A DNA stretch of 64,000 bases from Mycolicibacterium llatzerense (GCF_000878195.1 NZ_JXST01000016.1:1-64000), one strand, 5' to 3'. Positions 25,940 to 36,121 are shown, counted from the stretch's first letter. The notes: generated by a model not told the origin, from the letters alone. Translations and numbers: made by a program.

Positions 25940-26569
25940 TCAAGCGTGGGCTATCGCGAGCACGGCCGAAACCTGCACTCCGGATGTTTGCAGGACCCGA
26001 ACCGACTCAGCCGCCGTCGCGCCCGTCGTCACCACATCGTCGAACACAATGGCCTCCCCCGCCACCGGAGTCCGCTGCCGGACCCGGCCGTTGATGTTGC
26101 GTTGGCGCTGCGCGCTGGACAGCCCGACGGAGTCGCGGGTGAAGGCGCGCATGGCCAGCGCCGGCTCGACCGCGACACCCGGCAGATCCGCTGCCGCGGC
26201 GCGCGCGATCTTCGCGACGGGGTCGCCGCCGCGGCGCCGGGCGGCCAGGCTCCGGGTCGGTGCAGGCACCACCGTCAGCGGCGGCACGATCAGGCCCCAG
26301 GCGATCATCGTCCGCAAAGCCGCGGCGACCGCGTCCGCCAGTGGCGCGACGAGATCGGTCCGGCCGTGCTCTTTGAGGCCCACGATGGCTTGCCGCCGCG
26401 CGCCGGCGTAACGGCCGAGCGCGAAGACCGGCACCCCCGGGTCCGCGCGCGGCGTGACCACGTGCGGCTCGTCGGGGCGGACGGTCAGTTCCGCCGTGCA
26501 GGCGGCACACCAGCGGATCGACGGTGCACCGCAGCCACCGCATTCGACAGGCAGGACCAGGTCGAGCAT
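25940..26569 (-). CDS. comF: ComF family amidophosphoribosyltransferase-like protein
   Basis: 209 residues. An N-terminal zinc ribbon (ECGGCGAP ... WCAAC), then a phosphoribosyltransferase fold with VVPAPTRSLAARRRGGDP and the PRPP loop VFDDVVTTGAT. ComF proteins assist DNA uptake in competent bacteria; in mycobacteria the role is unproven. The ATG at 26569 begins MLDLVLPVECGGCG; upstream in-frame sequence overlaps lpqB. Equivalent to Rv3242c and in the expected place downstream of lpqB. Confidence 0.9.
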   Translation of the reverse strand: MLDLVLPVECGGCGAPSIRWCAACTAELTVRPDEPHVVTPRADPGVPVFALGRYAGARRQAIVGLKEHGRTDLVAPLADAVAAALRTMIAWGLIVPPLTVVPAPTRSLAARRRGGDPVAKIARAAAADLPGVAVEPALAMRAFTRDSVGLSSAQRQRNINGRVRQRTPVAGEAIVFDDVVTTGATAAESVRVLQTSGVQVSAVLAIAHA

Positions 26570-26604
26570 GAGGTCAGCATGACGCAGGGGTGTGACAGGC
26601 CGAC

Positions 26605-28365
26605 TCAGCCAGGAAGCACGGGCAGCGCGCCGGCGACCATCAGCGGCCGGACATCGGTCCACATCAGGTTGTTGTCCGCTGCTGAGCCAGACAGCTGCAG
26701 GACCCCGCGCTGGTCGGCGATATACACCGTCGAGGTGTTGGCCGCCACGGTGGACACCGGAACCACCAGATTCCGTGTTGGCCCATCGGAATTCACGCCG
26801 TCGAGGTTGACGTACGAGACGGGATGCGCGCCGTCGGTGCGGGTCACCACGATGTCGTCGCCGGTGCGCCAGGACAGCGACAGCGCCGTGTTGCCCAGGC
26901 CGTAACCGAGTCGGCGCGGGTAGGTCAGCGCGAGCTGACCACCCTGGCCCTGCTCGACGCTGGCCAGGATCACCTGGCCGTTGATCACCATCGCGGCCCG
27001 CGTGGCATCCCGGGACAGCTGCAGCCCGCTGATCGGGCCGGGGAACTTGGTGGCCACGGCCGACGAGTCGACGGGGATACGGGCGGGTTGGCCCGACGCC
27101 GCCTCCTGGATCGCCCGCACGACGTTGGTGCCGTCGACCACGATCCAGATCGCGTCATCGAGCGACCAACTGGGACGCGACAGGGTGTGCGCGTCGAGCG
27201 CCTGCGCGGCGTCGCCGTTGACCGGGCCCACCCACAGCGACTGCGCCATGTCCGGGGCACCGGGCCGCAACGTCACCACCGAGGCGACCTCCTGCCCGCT
27301 GCGCGACAGCGCGGCCGAGGTCTGGCCCGGCAGTTGCCCGAAGGCCCCGCCCACCCGCGGCGCGTTGTCGCCTTCCAGGGACACCAGCGATCCGCCGGCC
27401 AGGGCATGCAATCCCGCCGCGGCGCCGGGGTCGGCACCCGGGTCGGTGGCCGCGACGTCGGAGGTGTTCCAGCCTTCGGCGAACCGATCGTCGAGAGCGG
27501 CGCCGTCGGCGTTGATCACGTACGGGCCGTTGACCCCGGCCCGGAACAACGTCCAGATAATCTGCGCCGCAAGCAATTGCCGGCTGTGCGGGTCAGTGGT
27601 CGACAGGCTCTCCAGGTCGATCCTGGCGCCGCCGTAGCCGCGCCCGACACCGGTCTTGCCACCGTCGGCCCGGGTCACCGGACCACGCAGCCGCAGCGGA
27701 GCAGCCATCAGATTCCGGACACTGCTGGCCATCTCGGGCCGCGGCCCGGACAGCAGCTTGGTGACCAGTTCGGTGGCCAACTGGTCAGGGTCGGACACTG
27801 CGACGTAGCGCGGGTCCGGTACGACGGTCTTGCCGGTCGGGTCGACGAAGTAGAGCGTGTCCCGCTTGTAGGTGGACTGGAACTGTTGCCAATCCAGGAA
27901 AACCCCGTTGGGCAGCTTGTCGATGCGCCAGCCCCGCGGCGTCTTCACGAGATCGATGGGACCGGGGTCGGGCAGCGCGCCCTCCCCCGTCTCGAACACC
28001 CCGACATCCGATAGCGAGCCCAGGATGTCGGCGTGCATGGTCACCGAAACCTTGTCCGTGCCACGGGTTTCCACGAACACGACGCGGTCGATCAGCAGGG
28101 CGCTACCGGCATCGTCCCAGGAGCGGGATGCCGATTCGGTGAGGAACTGGCGTGCGGCGAGGTGCCGGTTCGCGGGATCGGCGGTGGCCTTGAGGAATTC
28201 ACGCAGCAGCAGGTCCGGGTCCATGCCCGGCGACGGTGTCGGCAGATTGCGCGGCGCGGGCCGGTCGACGGTGCCCACGGCCTGCGGCGCGGACGAACTG
28301 GGCACCCCAGCGCACCCCGTCAACACCAGCAGCAGCACGGCGCAGACCGCCAATGCCCCCTTCAC
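26605..28365 (-). CDS. lpqB: LpqB, lipoprotein accessory to MtrAB
   Basis: 586 residues. Lipoprotein signal [18 protein letters not shown] with Cys18. The N-terminal half holds the GerMN-like domain, the C-terminal half a beta-propeller-like domain. It interacts with the extracellular part of MtrB and modulates MtrA phosphorylation. The start is GTG at 28365, overlapping the mtrB stop by four bases (GTGA). Confidence 0.95.
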   Translation of the reverse strand: MKGALAVCAVLLLVLTGCAGVPSSSAPQAVGTVDRPAPRNLPTPSPGMDPDLLLREFLKATADPANRHLAARQFLTESASRSWDDAGSALLIDRVVFVETRGTDKVSVTMHADILGSLSDVGVFETGEGALPDPGPIDLVKTPRGWRIDKLPNGVFLDWQQFQSTYKRDTLYFVDPTGKTVVPDPRYVAVSDPDQLATELVTKLLSGPRPEMASSVRNLMAAPLRLRGPVTRADGGKTGVGRGYGGARIDLESLSTTDPHSRQLLAAQIIWTLFRAGVNGPYVINADGAALDDRFAEGWNTSDVAATDPGADPGAAAGLHALAGGSLVSLEGDNAPRVGGAFGQLPGQTSAALSRSGQEVASVVTLRPGAPDMAQSLWVGPVNGDAAQALDAHTLSRPSWSLDDAIWIVVDGTNVVRAIQEAASGQPARIPVDSSAVATKFPGPISGLQLSRDATRAAMVINGQVILASVEQGQGGQLALTYPRRLGYGLGNTALSLSWRTGDDIVVTRTDGAHPVSYVNLDGVNSDGPTRNLVVPVSTVAANTSTVYIADQRGVLQLSGSAADNNLMWTDVRPLMVAGALPVLPG

Positions 28366-30014
28366 GAGGTCTCCACGGCGGGCAGTTCCCCGGCAGACAG
28401 GGCCGTAACCGATTTGGGCCCAGCAGGTTTGAGCGGCAGCGGGCTCGTGGTCACCTTGTGGCCCCGCACCAGCGGCAGCGTGAGCCGGAAGCAGGCGCCG
28501 TGGCCGGGTTCGCCCCAGGCCTCCAACCGGCCCTGGTGCAGGCGGGCGTCCTCGATGCTGATGGCCAGGCCGAGGCCGGTGCCACCGGAGCGGCGCACCC
28601 GCGAGGGGTCGGACCGCCAGAACCGGCTGAACACCATCTTCTCCTCGCCCGGTCGCAGACCCACGCCGAAATCGCGGACCGTCACTGCCACGGTATCCAC
28701 GTCGGCCGCCATCTTGATCTGCACTGGCTTCTTCTCGGCATGGTCGATCGCGTTGGCGATGAGGTTGCGCAGGATGCGCTCGACGCGGCGGGGATCCACC
28801 TCGGCGATGACGGCCTCGTCCGGAAGATGCACGGCGAGTTTGATATTCGCGTCGTCGGCCAGGTGCCCGACGTTGTCGAGCGCGCTCTGCACGGTGTCGC
28901 GCAAGTCGACCGACTCCACCGACAGCTCGGCCACACCGGCGTCGTGCCGGGAGATTTCCAGCAGATCGGCCAGCAGCGTCTCGAAGCGGTCGAGTTCGTT
29001 GACCATCAACTCGGTCGAGCGCCGTAGCGCCGGCTCGAGGTCCTCGCTGTGGTCATAGATCAGGTCGGCGGCCATGCGGACCGTGGTGAGTGGCGTCCGC
29101 AGTTCGTGACTGACGTCAGAGGTGAAGCGGCGCTGCAGGTTTCCGAACTCTTCGAGCTGGGTGATCTGCTTGTGCAGGCTTTCGGCCATGTCGTTGAACG
29201 ACACCGCCAGGCGCGCCATGTCGTCCTCGCCGCGCACGGGCATGCGCTCGGTGAGGTGGCCCTCGGCGAACCGCTCGGCGATGCGCGACGCTGACCGCAC
29301 CGGCAGCACGATCTGCCGGGCCACCAGCAGCGCGATGGCCGCCAGCAGACCCAGCAGCACGATGCCACCGGTGGCCATGGTGCCGCGCACCAGCGCGATC
29401 GTGCTCTCTTCGTTGCTCAGCGGAAAGATCAGGTACAGCTCGAGATTGGTGACCTGCGACGACGTCGGGCTACCGACGATCAGCGCGGGACCGGAGAAGC
29501 CGTCGGTGTGGACGGTGGCGTACTGGTAGCTGACCTGTCCGGCTTTGACGAAGTCGCGCAAGGAGTTCGGAATTTCCCCCACCGGGCCGGCCGATGTGGC
29601 CGCGCGCGGACCGTCACCGGGGACCACCAGAACCGCGTCGAAGGCACCGGCCAGGCGGGAGCCCGAATCGACCTTGCGGTCGATGAGGGTGTTGCGCGCC
29701 AACTGCAGGCTGCTGCCCAGCGAGCGCGTCTCCTCGCCGCCGACGATGCCGCCAACTGTGGTTCGGGCGTGCTCGACCTCTTCGGTGCCGGCGCGGACCT
29801 TGGCTTCCAGGATGCGGTCGGTGATCTGACTGGTCAGCACAAAACCCAGCACGAGGATGACAGCGAGGGACAACCCCAGAGTCAGGGACACCACGCGCAG
29901 TTGCAACGAGCGGCGCCAGGCGTAGCCGACCACCCGGCCGACAGCACCCAACCCACGCACGAAAGCGCCCGAGCCGAAACCGCCACGGATACGCCGTCGG
30001 GATCCCCAGATCAC
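28362..30014 (-). CDS. mtrB: MtrB, membrane sensor histidine kinase
   Basis: 550 residues. Two membrane segments (about 38-60 and 213-233) enclose an extracellular sensor. A HAMP domain, the phospho-acceptor H303 in [11 protein letters not shown], and an ATPase domain with [10 protein letters not shown] and [10 protein letters not shown] follow. It controls MtrA, linking septation and cell-wall hydrolases. GTG start at 30014. It lies 43 nt after mtrA and is fused by overlap to lpqB. Confidence 0.96.
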   Translation of the reverse strand: MIWGSRRRIRGGFGSGAFVRGLGAVGRVVGYAWRRSLQLRVVSLTLGLSLAVILVLGFVLTSQITDRILEAKVRAGTEEVEHARTTVGGIVGGEETRSLGSSLQLARNTLIDRKVDSGSRLAGAFDAVLVVPGDGPRAATSAGPVGEIPNSLRDFVKAGQVSYQYATVHTDGFSGPALIVGSPTSSQVTNLELYLIFPLSNEESTIALVRGTMATGGIVLLGLLAAIALLVARQIVLPVRSASRIAERFAEGHLTERMPVRGEDDMARLAVSFNDMAESLHKQITQLEEFGNLQRRFTSDVSHELRTPLTTVRMAADLIYDHSEDLEPALRRSTELMVNELDRFETLLADLLEISRHDAGVAELSVESVDLRDTVQSALDNVGHLADDANIKLAVHLPDEAVIAEVDPRRVERILRNLIANAIDHAEKKPVQIKMAADVDTVAVTVRDFGVGLRPGEEKMVFSRFWRSDPSRVRRSGGTGLGLAISIEDARLHQGRLEAWGEPGHGACFRLTLPLVRGHKVTTSPLPLKPAGPKSVTALSAGELPAVETS

Positions 30015-30057
30015 CGGCGCCCTACGGTCTCAGGCTCGGGCTTGACGAGCCGACCGA

Positions 30058-30744
30058 TCACGGCGGTCCGGCCTTGTATCCCACTCCTCGAACGGTCAGC
30101 ACCACCTGCGGGTTCTCCGGGTCCTTCTCGACCTTGGCCCGCAGCCGCTGCACGTGGACGTTCACCAGACGGGTGTCTGCCGGGTGACGGTAGCCCCACA
30201 CCTGTTCGAGCAGCACGTCACGAGTAAACACCTGGCGCGGCTTCCGCGCGAGGGCGACGAGCAGGTCGAACTCCAGCGGAGTCAGCGAAATCTGCTCACC
30301 CTGACGGGTCACCTTGTGGGCCGGCACGTCGATGTCGACGTCGGCGATGGACAGCATCTCTGCCGGCTCGTCGTCGTTGCGGCGCAACCGCGCCCGCACC
30401 CGCGCCACGAGCTCCTTCGGCTTGAACGGCTTCATGACGTAGTCGTCGGCGCCGGACTCCAGGCCAAGCACCACGTCGACCGTGTCGGTCTTGGCGGTCA
30501 GCATGACGATGGGCACGCCAGAGTCGGCGCGCAGCACACGGCACACGTCGATGCCGTTCATTCCAGGCAGCATGAGGTCCAACAGCACCAGATCAGGGCG
30601 CAGCTCGCGGACCGCAGTCAGCGCCTGGCTGCCGTCACCGATGACGGCGGTGTCGAAGCCTTCACCGCGCAGCACGATGGTGAGCATCTCGGCCAGAGAT
30701 GGGTCGTCGTCGACGACCAGAATGCGTTGCCTCATGGCGTCCAT
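30058..30744 (-). CDS. mtrA: MtrA, essential OmpR-type response regulator
   Basis: 228 residues, nearly identical to the M. tuberculosis protein. Receiver domain with DDD (12-14), phospho-acceptor D56 (LLDLMLPG), T and K104-region MKPFKPKEL. The winged-helix DNA-binding domain ends LTVRGVGYKAGPP. It regulates dnaA, ripA, rpf and wag31-type targets. First gene of mtrA-mtrB-lpqB; the 87 bp upstream to tmk holds its promoter. Confidence 0.97.
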   Translation of the reverse strand: MDAMRQRILVVDDDPSLAEMLTIVLRGEGFDTAVIGDGSQALTAVRELRPDLVLLDLMLPGMNGIDVCRVLRADSGVPIVMLTAKTDTVDVVLGLESGADDYVMKPFKPKELVARVRARLRRNDDEPAEMLSIADVDIDVPAHKVTRQGEQISLTPLEFDLLVALARKPRQVFTRDVLLEQVWGYRHPADTRLVNVHVQRLRAKVEKDPENPQVVLTVRGVGYKAGPP

Positions 30745-30831
30745 GGTGTCACCAGATCGCGATAAAGCTGTGATCTCCGATGGGTGTTTTGCTTCTTACC
30801 TGACAACTTGCTGGTAAACGGCGCAGCCGGG

Positions 30832-31461
30832 TCAGCCCAGGAGTCGTCCGGCCAGCTCCCCCGGGTCGACGTCGGGGGCGACCAAAGCCCAACGCCCGAC
30901 CCAGTTTTCGGCCGCCAGCGCGGTGTATACCGCGCCCGTGCGGCCCTGCAGACCCCCGTCGCGCTCGTAGGCATCGCGGGTGCGGGCAGAGTCCTGAGCT
31001 TCCCGGCGCGCCGCCCGCTCAGCGGCCAACTCCGTCGGCACATTCAGATAGAGCTGCCAGTCCGGCACCGGCAGCGCCAATCGCTCGAACTCCAGCTGCC
31101 GCACCCAGGCGACGACGTCCCCGTCCGCGTCCTGATGCAGCCGGGCCGCGCTGTACGCGGCGTTGGAGGCGACGTACCGATCGAGGATCACAACATCGTG
31201 CGCGTCGTTCATCGCTGCGATCTCGGCTTTGGCGCCGGCGCGGTCGAGCGCGAACAGCATCGCCATGGCGTACACCGACTCGGCGAGGTCGCCATGCTGA
31301 CCATGGAGCGCCTCGGCCGCGATGTCCGCCTCGACGGACCGGCCGTACCGCGGGAACGCCACGGTGGTCACCGACTTGCCGCGGGCTTCGAACTGCGCCC
31401 GCAGCCCCTGGGTCAGGGTGTTCTTCCCCGCACCATCGACGCCTTCGATTGCGATCAGCAC
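30832..31461 (-). CDS. tmk: Thymidylate kinase
   Basis: 209 residues. Phosphorylates dTMP to dTDP. P-loop GVDGAGKNT (7-15), the FPRYG motif (substrate binding, 36-40), and the DRYVASNAAYSAAR stretch all match the mycobacterial enzyme. GTG start at 31461 (VLIAIEGVDG). Normally sahH is its upstream neighbour; here about 7.7 kb of accessory sequence intervenes. Confidence 0.95.
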   Translation of the reverse strand: MLIAIEGVDGAGKNTLTQGLRAQFEARGKSVTTVAFPRYGRSVEADIAAEALHGQHGDLAESVYAMAMLFALDRAGAKAEIAAMNDAHDVVILDRYVASNAAYSAARLHQDADGDVVAWVRQLEFERLALPVPDWQLYLNVPTELAAERAARREAQDSARTRDAYERDGGLQGRTGAVYTALAAENWVGRWALVAPDVDPGELAGRLLG

Positions 31462-31507
31462 GGTAGGAGCGTAATTGCCGCCCGGGCGTGTGCCCTGGCG
31501 GCCACGC

Positions 31508-32557
31508 TCACAATCCCAACGGCCGCAGCATCAACTGATCGAGCTCTGGGCCGAGTTCTGAAACGCTGAAGTCCCCTTCGAAATTCACCGCCACCTGCCC
31601 GACCTCCAGTTCCGGTGAGGTGCACCAGGCGGTGTCGCCGCCGTTGGTGGTCAGCCACAGCATCTGCGTCGAAGCGATACGGTCCTCGGTGTTCCAATCC
31701 GGGATGCCGTCGGGAAAATCGGGAAAGCCCGCCCACGCGGCGAACGTGGACATGTACGACGGCTGCGCCAGCCCGTAGGACTCACCGTCGAGCATGGTGA
31801 AACCGGGGTGCACGTCGGCGAGGAACGTGCGCACCGCGGCTGGCAGGGATTCCCAATACGGCGGAGTCGGTCCGGGATTGAACCGCGGATCCCAACCCAC
31901 CCAGATGAGCGAATCACCGTCGGCGCCTTCGAAGTAATACAGCAGCGCGACGCCATCCTCACGCCAGAAGCTGACGCGCACGTCGCGCAGGCGCGTTCGC
32001 AGTGCGTCCGCGAAACCCGGCACCATGGCCAGGAAATCGTCATTCCACCGGGCCAGTGCCAGCTGCACACGCTCGGCAGGATCGCCACACGACGCGATCA
32101 CCCCGAACGGACCCGCCATGTCCGGGACCGGGGACTCGAACACCGCCACCTCGTCGGCGGCACACAGCTCCGCCAGCTTGCGCGGCCCGGTGACCGTCGA
32201 CGGCACCCCGTAGTCGAGTTGGTCGAGCGCAGTTGTGTCCCCGGCAGCCGCCGTGGCAACCACGTGGCGCAAATGGGCGCGCACGCCTTCCTCCAGCGCC
32301 ACCTGGTCGGCCTGATAGCCGGAGTCAACACCACGCAGCCACTGAGCGCTGCGACCGCTCTGCATCCAGTACACGGGACGCGATACCCACTGCATGTTGA
32401 ACGGCGTGTAGGCCACTCGAGACATCTGCTCGGGGGTCAGCTCGGTGAAGCCGGGGATGTACAGGATTTCGGCGAGCGTGATGATCCGTGCCGCAACCAC
32501 CGCGGCCTCGAACTTGCCCTTACCGATTGTCGGGGGTACCAACGGCGCTTCATCCAC
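31508..32557 (-). CDS. Protein of unknown function
   Basis: About 349 residues, soluble, with no signal peptide. Conserved-looking blocks are ARIITLAEILYIPGF, NMQWVSRPVYWMQSGRSAQW, ALLYYFEGADGDSLIWVGWD and FTMLDGESYGLAQPSYMSTF. I recognise no family. It is rich in Trp, Tyr and acidic residues, which suggests a compact domain and not a membrane protein. Start uncertain: GTG at 32557 is chosen; TTG at 32566 and an extended frame to 32704 are alternatives, the latter with an atypical composition. It lies downstream of nothing co-oriented and is divergent from the HNH gene. Confidence 0.6.
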   Translation of the reverse strand: MDEAPLVPPTIGKGKFEAAVVAARIITLAEILYIPGFTELTPEQMSRVAYTPFNMQWVSRPVYWMQSGRSAQWLRGVDSGYQADQVALEEGVRAHLRHVVATAAAGDTTALDQLDYGVPSTVTGPRKLAELCAADEVAVFESPVPDMAGPFGVIASCGDPAERVQLALARWNDDFLAMVPGFADALRTRLRDVRVSFWREDGVALLYYFEGADGDSLIWVGWDPRFNPGPTPPYWESLPAAVRTFLADVHPGFTMLDGESYGLAQPSYMSTFAAWAGFPDFPDGIPDWNTEDRIASTQMLWLTTNGGDTAWCTSPELEVGQVAVNFEGDFSVSELGPELDQLMLRPLGL

Positions 32558-32753
32558 GCCATCCAACGTAAGGGCGAAACCGGAGGGCTTCTGACACGAA
32601 TTTCTTTGTCGGTGGCAGGCGGTACCGTCATGAACGTGGGCGGAGGCCGGTCGCTGAATGCTGCGTCGATGGCCCGAATCATGTTGCACCACAGGATAAT
32701 TCACGCGATTTCACGGTTGCGCCGCACCACACAACGCAACTAGTATCGAACAG

Positions 32754-34088
32754 ATGTGCGAGGCCTTGTTCGCCATCGATCCCGACGCCACCGAGGCGGC
32801 GTTGGTCGATCAACTCGCCATCGATCCCGACGCCACCGAGGCGGCGTTGGTCGATCAACTCGCCGCGATGAGCCGCGCCACCTCCAGCATCGCGGCAGCC
32901 CAGGCCCAAGTGACCGCACTGCTGCAAGCCAAGCGCAAGGCACGCGAAGACGCCGAGCACGTGCCGGCGTCTCAGCGCGGCAAGGGCCTCGCCACCGAAA
33001 TCGGGCTGGCTCGCCAAGCCTCGCCGTGGCACGGCGCCAGGTACCTGAAGATGTCCCGCATCCTGGTCGACGACATGCCTCACACGATGGCCGCACTGGC
33101 CGGCGGAATGCTCACCGAGCACCGGGCCATGATCATCACCGGCCATGCGGAGTGCCTGTCACCCGAGAACCGGCGGGCACTCGACGCCGAACTGTGCGCC
33201 GACCCGGCCAAGTTAGAAGGCAAGGGCGACAAGAAGATCCACGCCGACGCCGGGCGCATCGCCTTCCGGCTCGACAGCGACGCCGTCCTGGCCGCAATGA
33301 GCCGCCACCAATGCGACCGCACCGTCACTGTGCGTCCCGCGCCCTACGGCATGGCATATGTCACCGCCCTACTCACCGCCGCCGAAGCCTGTGCCGTGCA
33401 GCAGGCACTGCAACAGGATGCGGCCGACGCAGCCGCCGAATCGATCGCCAGCGGCGGCGGACTCGGCAGCCGCGGACAGCTGTTGGCCGACGCGTTCTAC
33501 CGCCGCACCACCGGTCGCGACGTCGGCGCCGCCGTCCCCATCACCATCAATCTGGTGCTGTCCGACGAAAGCCTGCTGGCCCAGGGCACCGAACCCGCGA
33601 TCCTCGACGGCTACGGCCCCATCCCAGCGGCCGTTGCGCGCCAGATGATCTGGGCCACGGTGGTCGACCCGGATACCGACGCCGCGGTACGCAGGCTGTA
33701 CGCCAACCCGGCCACCGGCAACCTCGTCGCCATGGAATCACGGGCGCGCGCATTCCCGAAGGGCCTCAAGTGGCTCATCAAACTGCGCGACCAAACCTGC
33801 CGCACCCCCTACTGCGACGCCCCCATCCGCCACATCGACCACGTCAACCCACACGCCGCCCATGGCGCCACCAGTGCCCGCAATGGCCAAGGACTCTGCG
33901 AAAGGTGCAACTACACCAAGGAACAGCCCGGGTGGCAGACCAGAACCATCTATGACCAATACGGTCGGCACACGACCGAGGTCATCACACCTACCGGCCG
34001 GACCTACCGCAGCACCGCGCCACCGACCCCCACCGGTGCCCGGGTACTCACCAGCGACATCCACGTCGTAAGAATCCACGCTGCCTGA
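32754..34088 (+). CDS. DUF222/HNH endonuclease-like protein (13E12 repeat family)
   Basis: 444 residues. A helical DUF222 domain (about 40-300) is followed by an HNH nuclease domain near 345-395: LRDQTCRTPYCDAPIRHIDH, NPHAAHG, and GLCERCNYTKE, so the Cys pairs and His residues of the zinc/catalytic site are intact. This is the expanded REP13E12-type family of mycobacteria, often associated with mobile elements; whether it cuts DNA is unproven. Leaderless start: TAGTAT at 32741-32746, 7 nt before the ATG. Residues 8-37 are an exact tandem duplication. Confidence 0.88.
   Translation: MCEALFAIDPDATEAALVDQLAIDPDATEAALVDQLAAMSRATSSIAAAQAQVTALLQAKRKAREDAEHVPASQRGKGLATEIGLARQASPWHGARYLKMSRILVDDMPHTMAALAGGMLTEHRAMIITGHAECLSPENRRALDAELCADPAKLEGKGDKKIHADAGRIAFRLDSDAVLAAMSRHQCDRTVTVRPAPYGMAYVTALLTAAEACAVQQALQQDAADAAAESIASGGGLGSRGQLLADAFYRRTTGRDVGAAVPITINLVLSDESLLAQGTEPAILDGYGPIPAAVARQMIWATVVDPDTDAAVRRLYANPATGNLVAMESRARAFPKGLKWLIKLRDQTCRTPYCDAPIRHIDHVNPHAAHGATSARNGQGLCERCNYTKEQPGWQTRTIYDQYGRHTTEVITPTGRTYRSTAPPTPTGARVLTSDIHVVRIHAA
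32775..32864 (+). repeat. Perfect 45-bp in-frame tandem duplication
   Basis: Copy 1 is 32775-32819 and copy 2 is 32820-32864, with no differences over 45 bp. It encodes IDPDATEAALVDQLA twice at the N-terminus of the DUF222/HNH protein. Identity at all synonymous sites indicates a recent event or ongoing copy-number change. Confidence 0.95.
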
Positions 34089-34121
34089 ATCGGGGGCACA
34101 CCAGACGGTAGGTTGGCGCGC

Positions 34122-34775
34122 ATGACCGGGGTCGAGGAGTCGCGGGGTTCGCGGAAAAAAGCGCGAACCTATGCCGCGATCCTGGATGCCGCCGAGGTGC
34201 TCTTTCGTGAGCGTGGCGTTCGGGCCACCACGATTGACGACGTGGCCGAACAGGCCGATGTCTCGGTCGGGTCCGTCTATGTGCACTTCAAGAACAAGTC
34301 AGGCCTGTATTTGGCACTGGTCGAACGGGCCTTGGACTTGAACGAGAAGGCGATGGCTCGAGTTGCCGAGCAGAACATCGCAAGCCCGCTCGAGCGGGTC
34401 CTTGCGGCTGGCGAGGCGTATCTCCGGTTCCACCTCGAGGAGCCGGGCGCGTTCCAGATGATTGCGCTGCGCGTCCTCGAGCCGGGCTCGGGCCAGGACG
34501 ACCCGGAGGTGGAAAGTCGCATTGCCGATCGCGTCGAAGCCCTTGTCGGTGCCGTACATGCCGACCTGGTACTGGCAGCGCAGGCGGGCGAGATCCGCGA
34601 CGATCTGGACCTCGCCCGCGTGATGCGCTTCGTTTGGGGCGCATGGAACGGCGTCATCGCTTTGGCGTTGCGTCAGGATCGCCTACGCGTTGACGACGCC
34701 GAGCTCGAACAGACCCTCAACGTGGGCCTGCAACTCCTCAGTGACGCGCTGCGCGTCGACGGCGCACGGCCGTAA
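34122..34775 (+). CDS. TetR-family regulator, likely controls the convergent nitrilase unit
   Basis: 217 residues. The N-terminal helix-turn-helix reads TTIDDVAEQADVSVGSVYVHF within AAILDAAEVLFRERG...; the C-terminal ligand domain is of the YcdC/AcrR type. Leaderless start: TAGGTT at 34109-34114, then 7 nt to the ATG; an in-frame GTG at 34113 overlaps that box. It runs toward a two-gene unit (membrane protein and nitrilase) and its last 38 bp overlap the 3' end of that unit. Regulation of that unit is inferred from position only. Confidence 0.85.
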   Translation: MTGVEESRGSRKKARTYAAILDAAEVLFRERGVRATTIDDVAEQADVSVGSVYVHFKNKSGLYLALVERALDLNEKAMARVAEQNIASPLERVLAAGEAYLRFHLEEPGAFQMIALRVLEPGSGQDDPEVESRIADRVEALVGAVHADLVLAAQAGEIRDDLDLARVMRFVWGAWNGVIALALRQDRLRVDDAELEQTLNVGLQLLSDALRVDGARP

Positions 34776-35148
34776 CAGCCATCCCGACGAACCCGACGGT
34801 CGTCGACACGAACGAAACCCCCGCCGCTGCCTGATACTTCTTGTCTTGAAAGAGCTTTGGCTCGAACGCCAGTGGCAGGAACAGCATCGCGTTGCTCCAC
34901 GCGCCGGTGGCCAGCGAGCGCTGGACGATCTTCGGGGCGTCGGGGACCGCAAGCCCGAGAGCCACGGTGCAGGTCCCGAGCATGACCAGGTCAAGGTGCC
35001 ATTGCCGCACGCGCTCGGCACTGACGATGCCCAGGCGCTCGGCCTTTTCTTTGTCGGTCATCGCGAGCGTGTATACCCACCCGGACAGGGCTGCGGCGGC
35101 GAGCTCGACGACACCGGAGGTGACGAGCCCGGAGGGACGCGCGCTCAC
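34738..35148 (-). CDS. Small multi-pass membrane protein coupled to the nitrilase
   Basis: 136 residues with about four hydrophobic segments (LVTSGVVELAAAALSGWVYTLA, split by G; LVMLGTCTVALGLAV; ATGAWSNAMLFLPLAF; AAAGVSFVSTTVGFVGMAVTAV) and a charged cytosolic loop (MTDKEKAERLGI). No named family recognised. The GTG start overlaps the nitrilase stop by four bases (GTGA). Its 3' end overlaps the tail of the convergent tetR gene. Confidence 0.72.
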   Translation of the reverse strand: MSARPSGLVTSGVVELAAAALSGWVYTLAMTDKEKAERLGIVSAERVRQWHLDLVMLGTCTVALGLAVPDAPKIVQRSLATGAWSNAMLFLPLAFEPKLFQDKKYQAAAGVSFVSTTVGFVGMAVTAVRRRRAARH

Positions 35149-36095
35149 GCGTTGATCTCCTTGCGCCGCGCGGCCTGCGCGCGGTCGTAGAAGCGGCGAC
35201 CGACCAGGTTCTGGTAGCTCCACGCCGCGGCGGCGATGGTTCCGCGCTGCTGGAGCCAGAACCGGTCGCTGGCATACGTCTCGGTCGTGCGGCCCAACTC
35301 GACCTGGGCCATGGCGATGCCTTCACCTTGCTCACGGCTTCGACGGGCGAGGACGCGGCCGGTCTTGTCGACGATCTGAGCGCCGCCCTCGAAGTGGCCT
35401 CGATACGTGAACGGGGTTCCGAGGAAGCGGCACTCAACGGTTCCGGCGTGGGCGGCGTGGATGACCGGTGCGCCGACGTGGCGGGCGAAGGTCGCGGGCG
35501 CCCGGGTCGCACGAACCTGGTTGCCGGGCTCGAGACGCGTGAGCAGCGGCCAGTTGGCCGGCAGGCTCCACCAGCCCGAACCGCCGACGACCAGGTCGAC
35601 CTGCCCGCCGAGTCGGGCGACGGTCTGCGAGCGCATGAGTTCCCAACACATGGCCACGCCGACGGAATGCTCACCGGCCTCGAAGCGGCCCGGGTCGGTG
35701 CCGCCGGTGTAGAGAGCGCTCTCCCACATCGTGGGGAGGTCCTTGTCATGGCGGCCGACGAGGTCTCCGCCGGGACCGTAGAGGAAGAACGCGTTGCGGG
35801 TCTCGCCATCGCTGTCGCGAACAATGACGGAGCCGCCGACATGGATGCCGTGTGACTGCGCAAGGCGCGCAAGGAGTTTGGTCGGCTCGCCGTCGGCCGG
35901 TGGCGCATTCTCGGCCAATTCAGGGAGAAAACCGACGCCCGTGGCGAAGAACTCGGGCAGTACCACCCAGCTCGCGCCGTCACCGGCGGCCCGGTTCACG
36001 AGACGCTCGCAGTCCTCGAGGTTGTAGTCGATGTCACCGACCTTCGCCTCCGTCTGGACGGCAGCCGCCAGTACCATTTTTGTAGCCTCACTCAT
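35145..36095 (-). CDS. Carbon-nitrogen hydrolase (nitrilase superfamily amidohydrolase)
   Basis: 316 residues. The catalytic triad is visible: E48 (VVLPEFF), K118 (RHDKDLPT) and C150 (AMCWELMR). Cleaves an amide or nitrile bond; the substrate is unknown, and the overall pattern is closest to N-carbamoyl or aliphatic amidase branches. The ATG at 36095 has no ribosome site but a perfect -10 TATAGT on the minus strand ending 11 nt upstream. An inverted repeat overlaps that box. Transcribed together with the small membrane protein. Confidence 0.88.
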   Translation of the reverse strand: MSEATKMVLAAAVQTEAKVGDIDYNLEDCERLVNRAAGDGASWVVLPEFFATGVGFLPELAENAPPADGEPTKLLARLAQSHGIHVGGSVIVRDSDGETRNAFFLYGPGGDLVGRHDKDLPTMWESALYTGGTDPGRFEAGEHSVGVAMCWELMRSQTVARLGGQVDLVVGGSGWWSLPANWPLLTRLEPGNQVRATRAPATFARHVGAPVIHAAHAGTVECRFLGTPFTYRGHFEGGAQIVDKTGRVLARRSREQGEGIAMAQVELGRTTETYASDRFWLQQRGTIAAAAWSYQNLVGRRFYDRAQAARRKEINA

Positions 36096-36099
36096 AACT

Positions 36100-36121
36100 G
36101 AACGATACTATAAAAATGTTC
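36100..36121 (-). promoter_or_regulatory. Promoter with operator-like inverted repeat for the nitrilase unit
   Basis: GAAC (36100-36103), 14 nt, GTTC (36118-36121) encloses the minus-strand -10 hexamer TATAGT (plus 36107-36112). A protein bound here would block transcription. The local sequence is much more A/T-rich than its surroundings. The divergent-to-convergent TetR gene at 34122 is the obvious candidate regulator. Confidence 0.5.
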
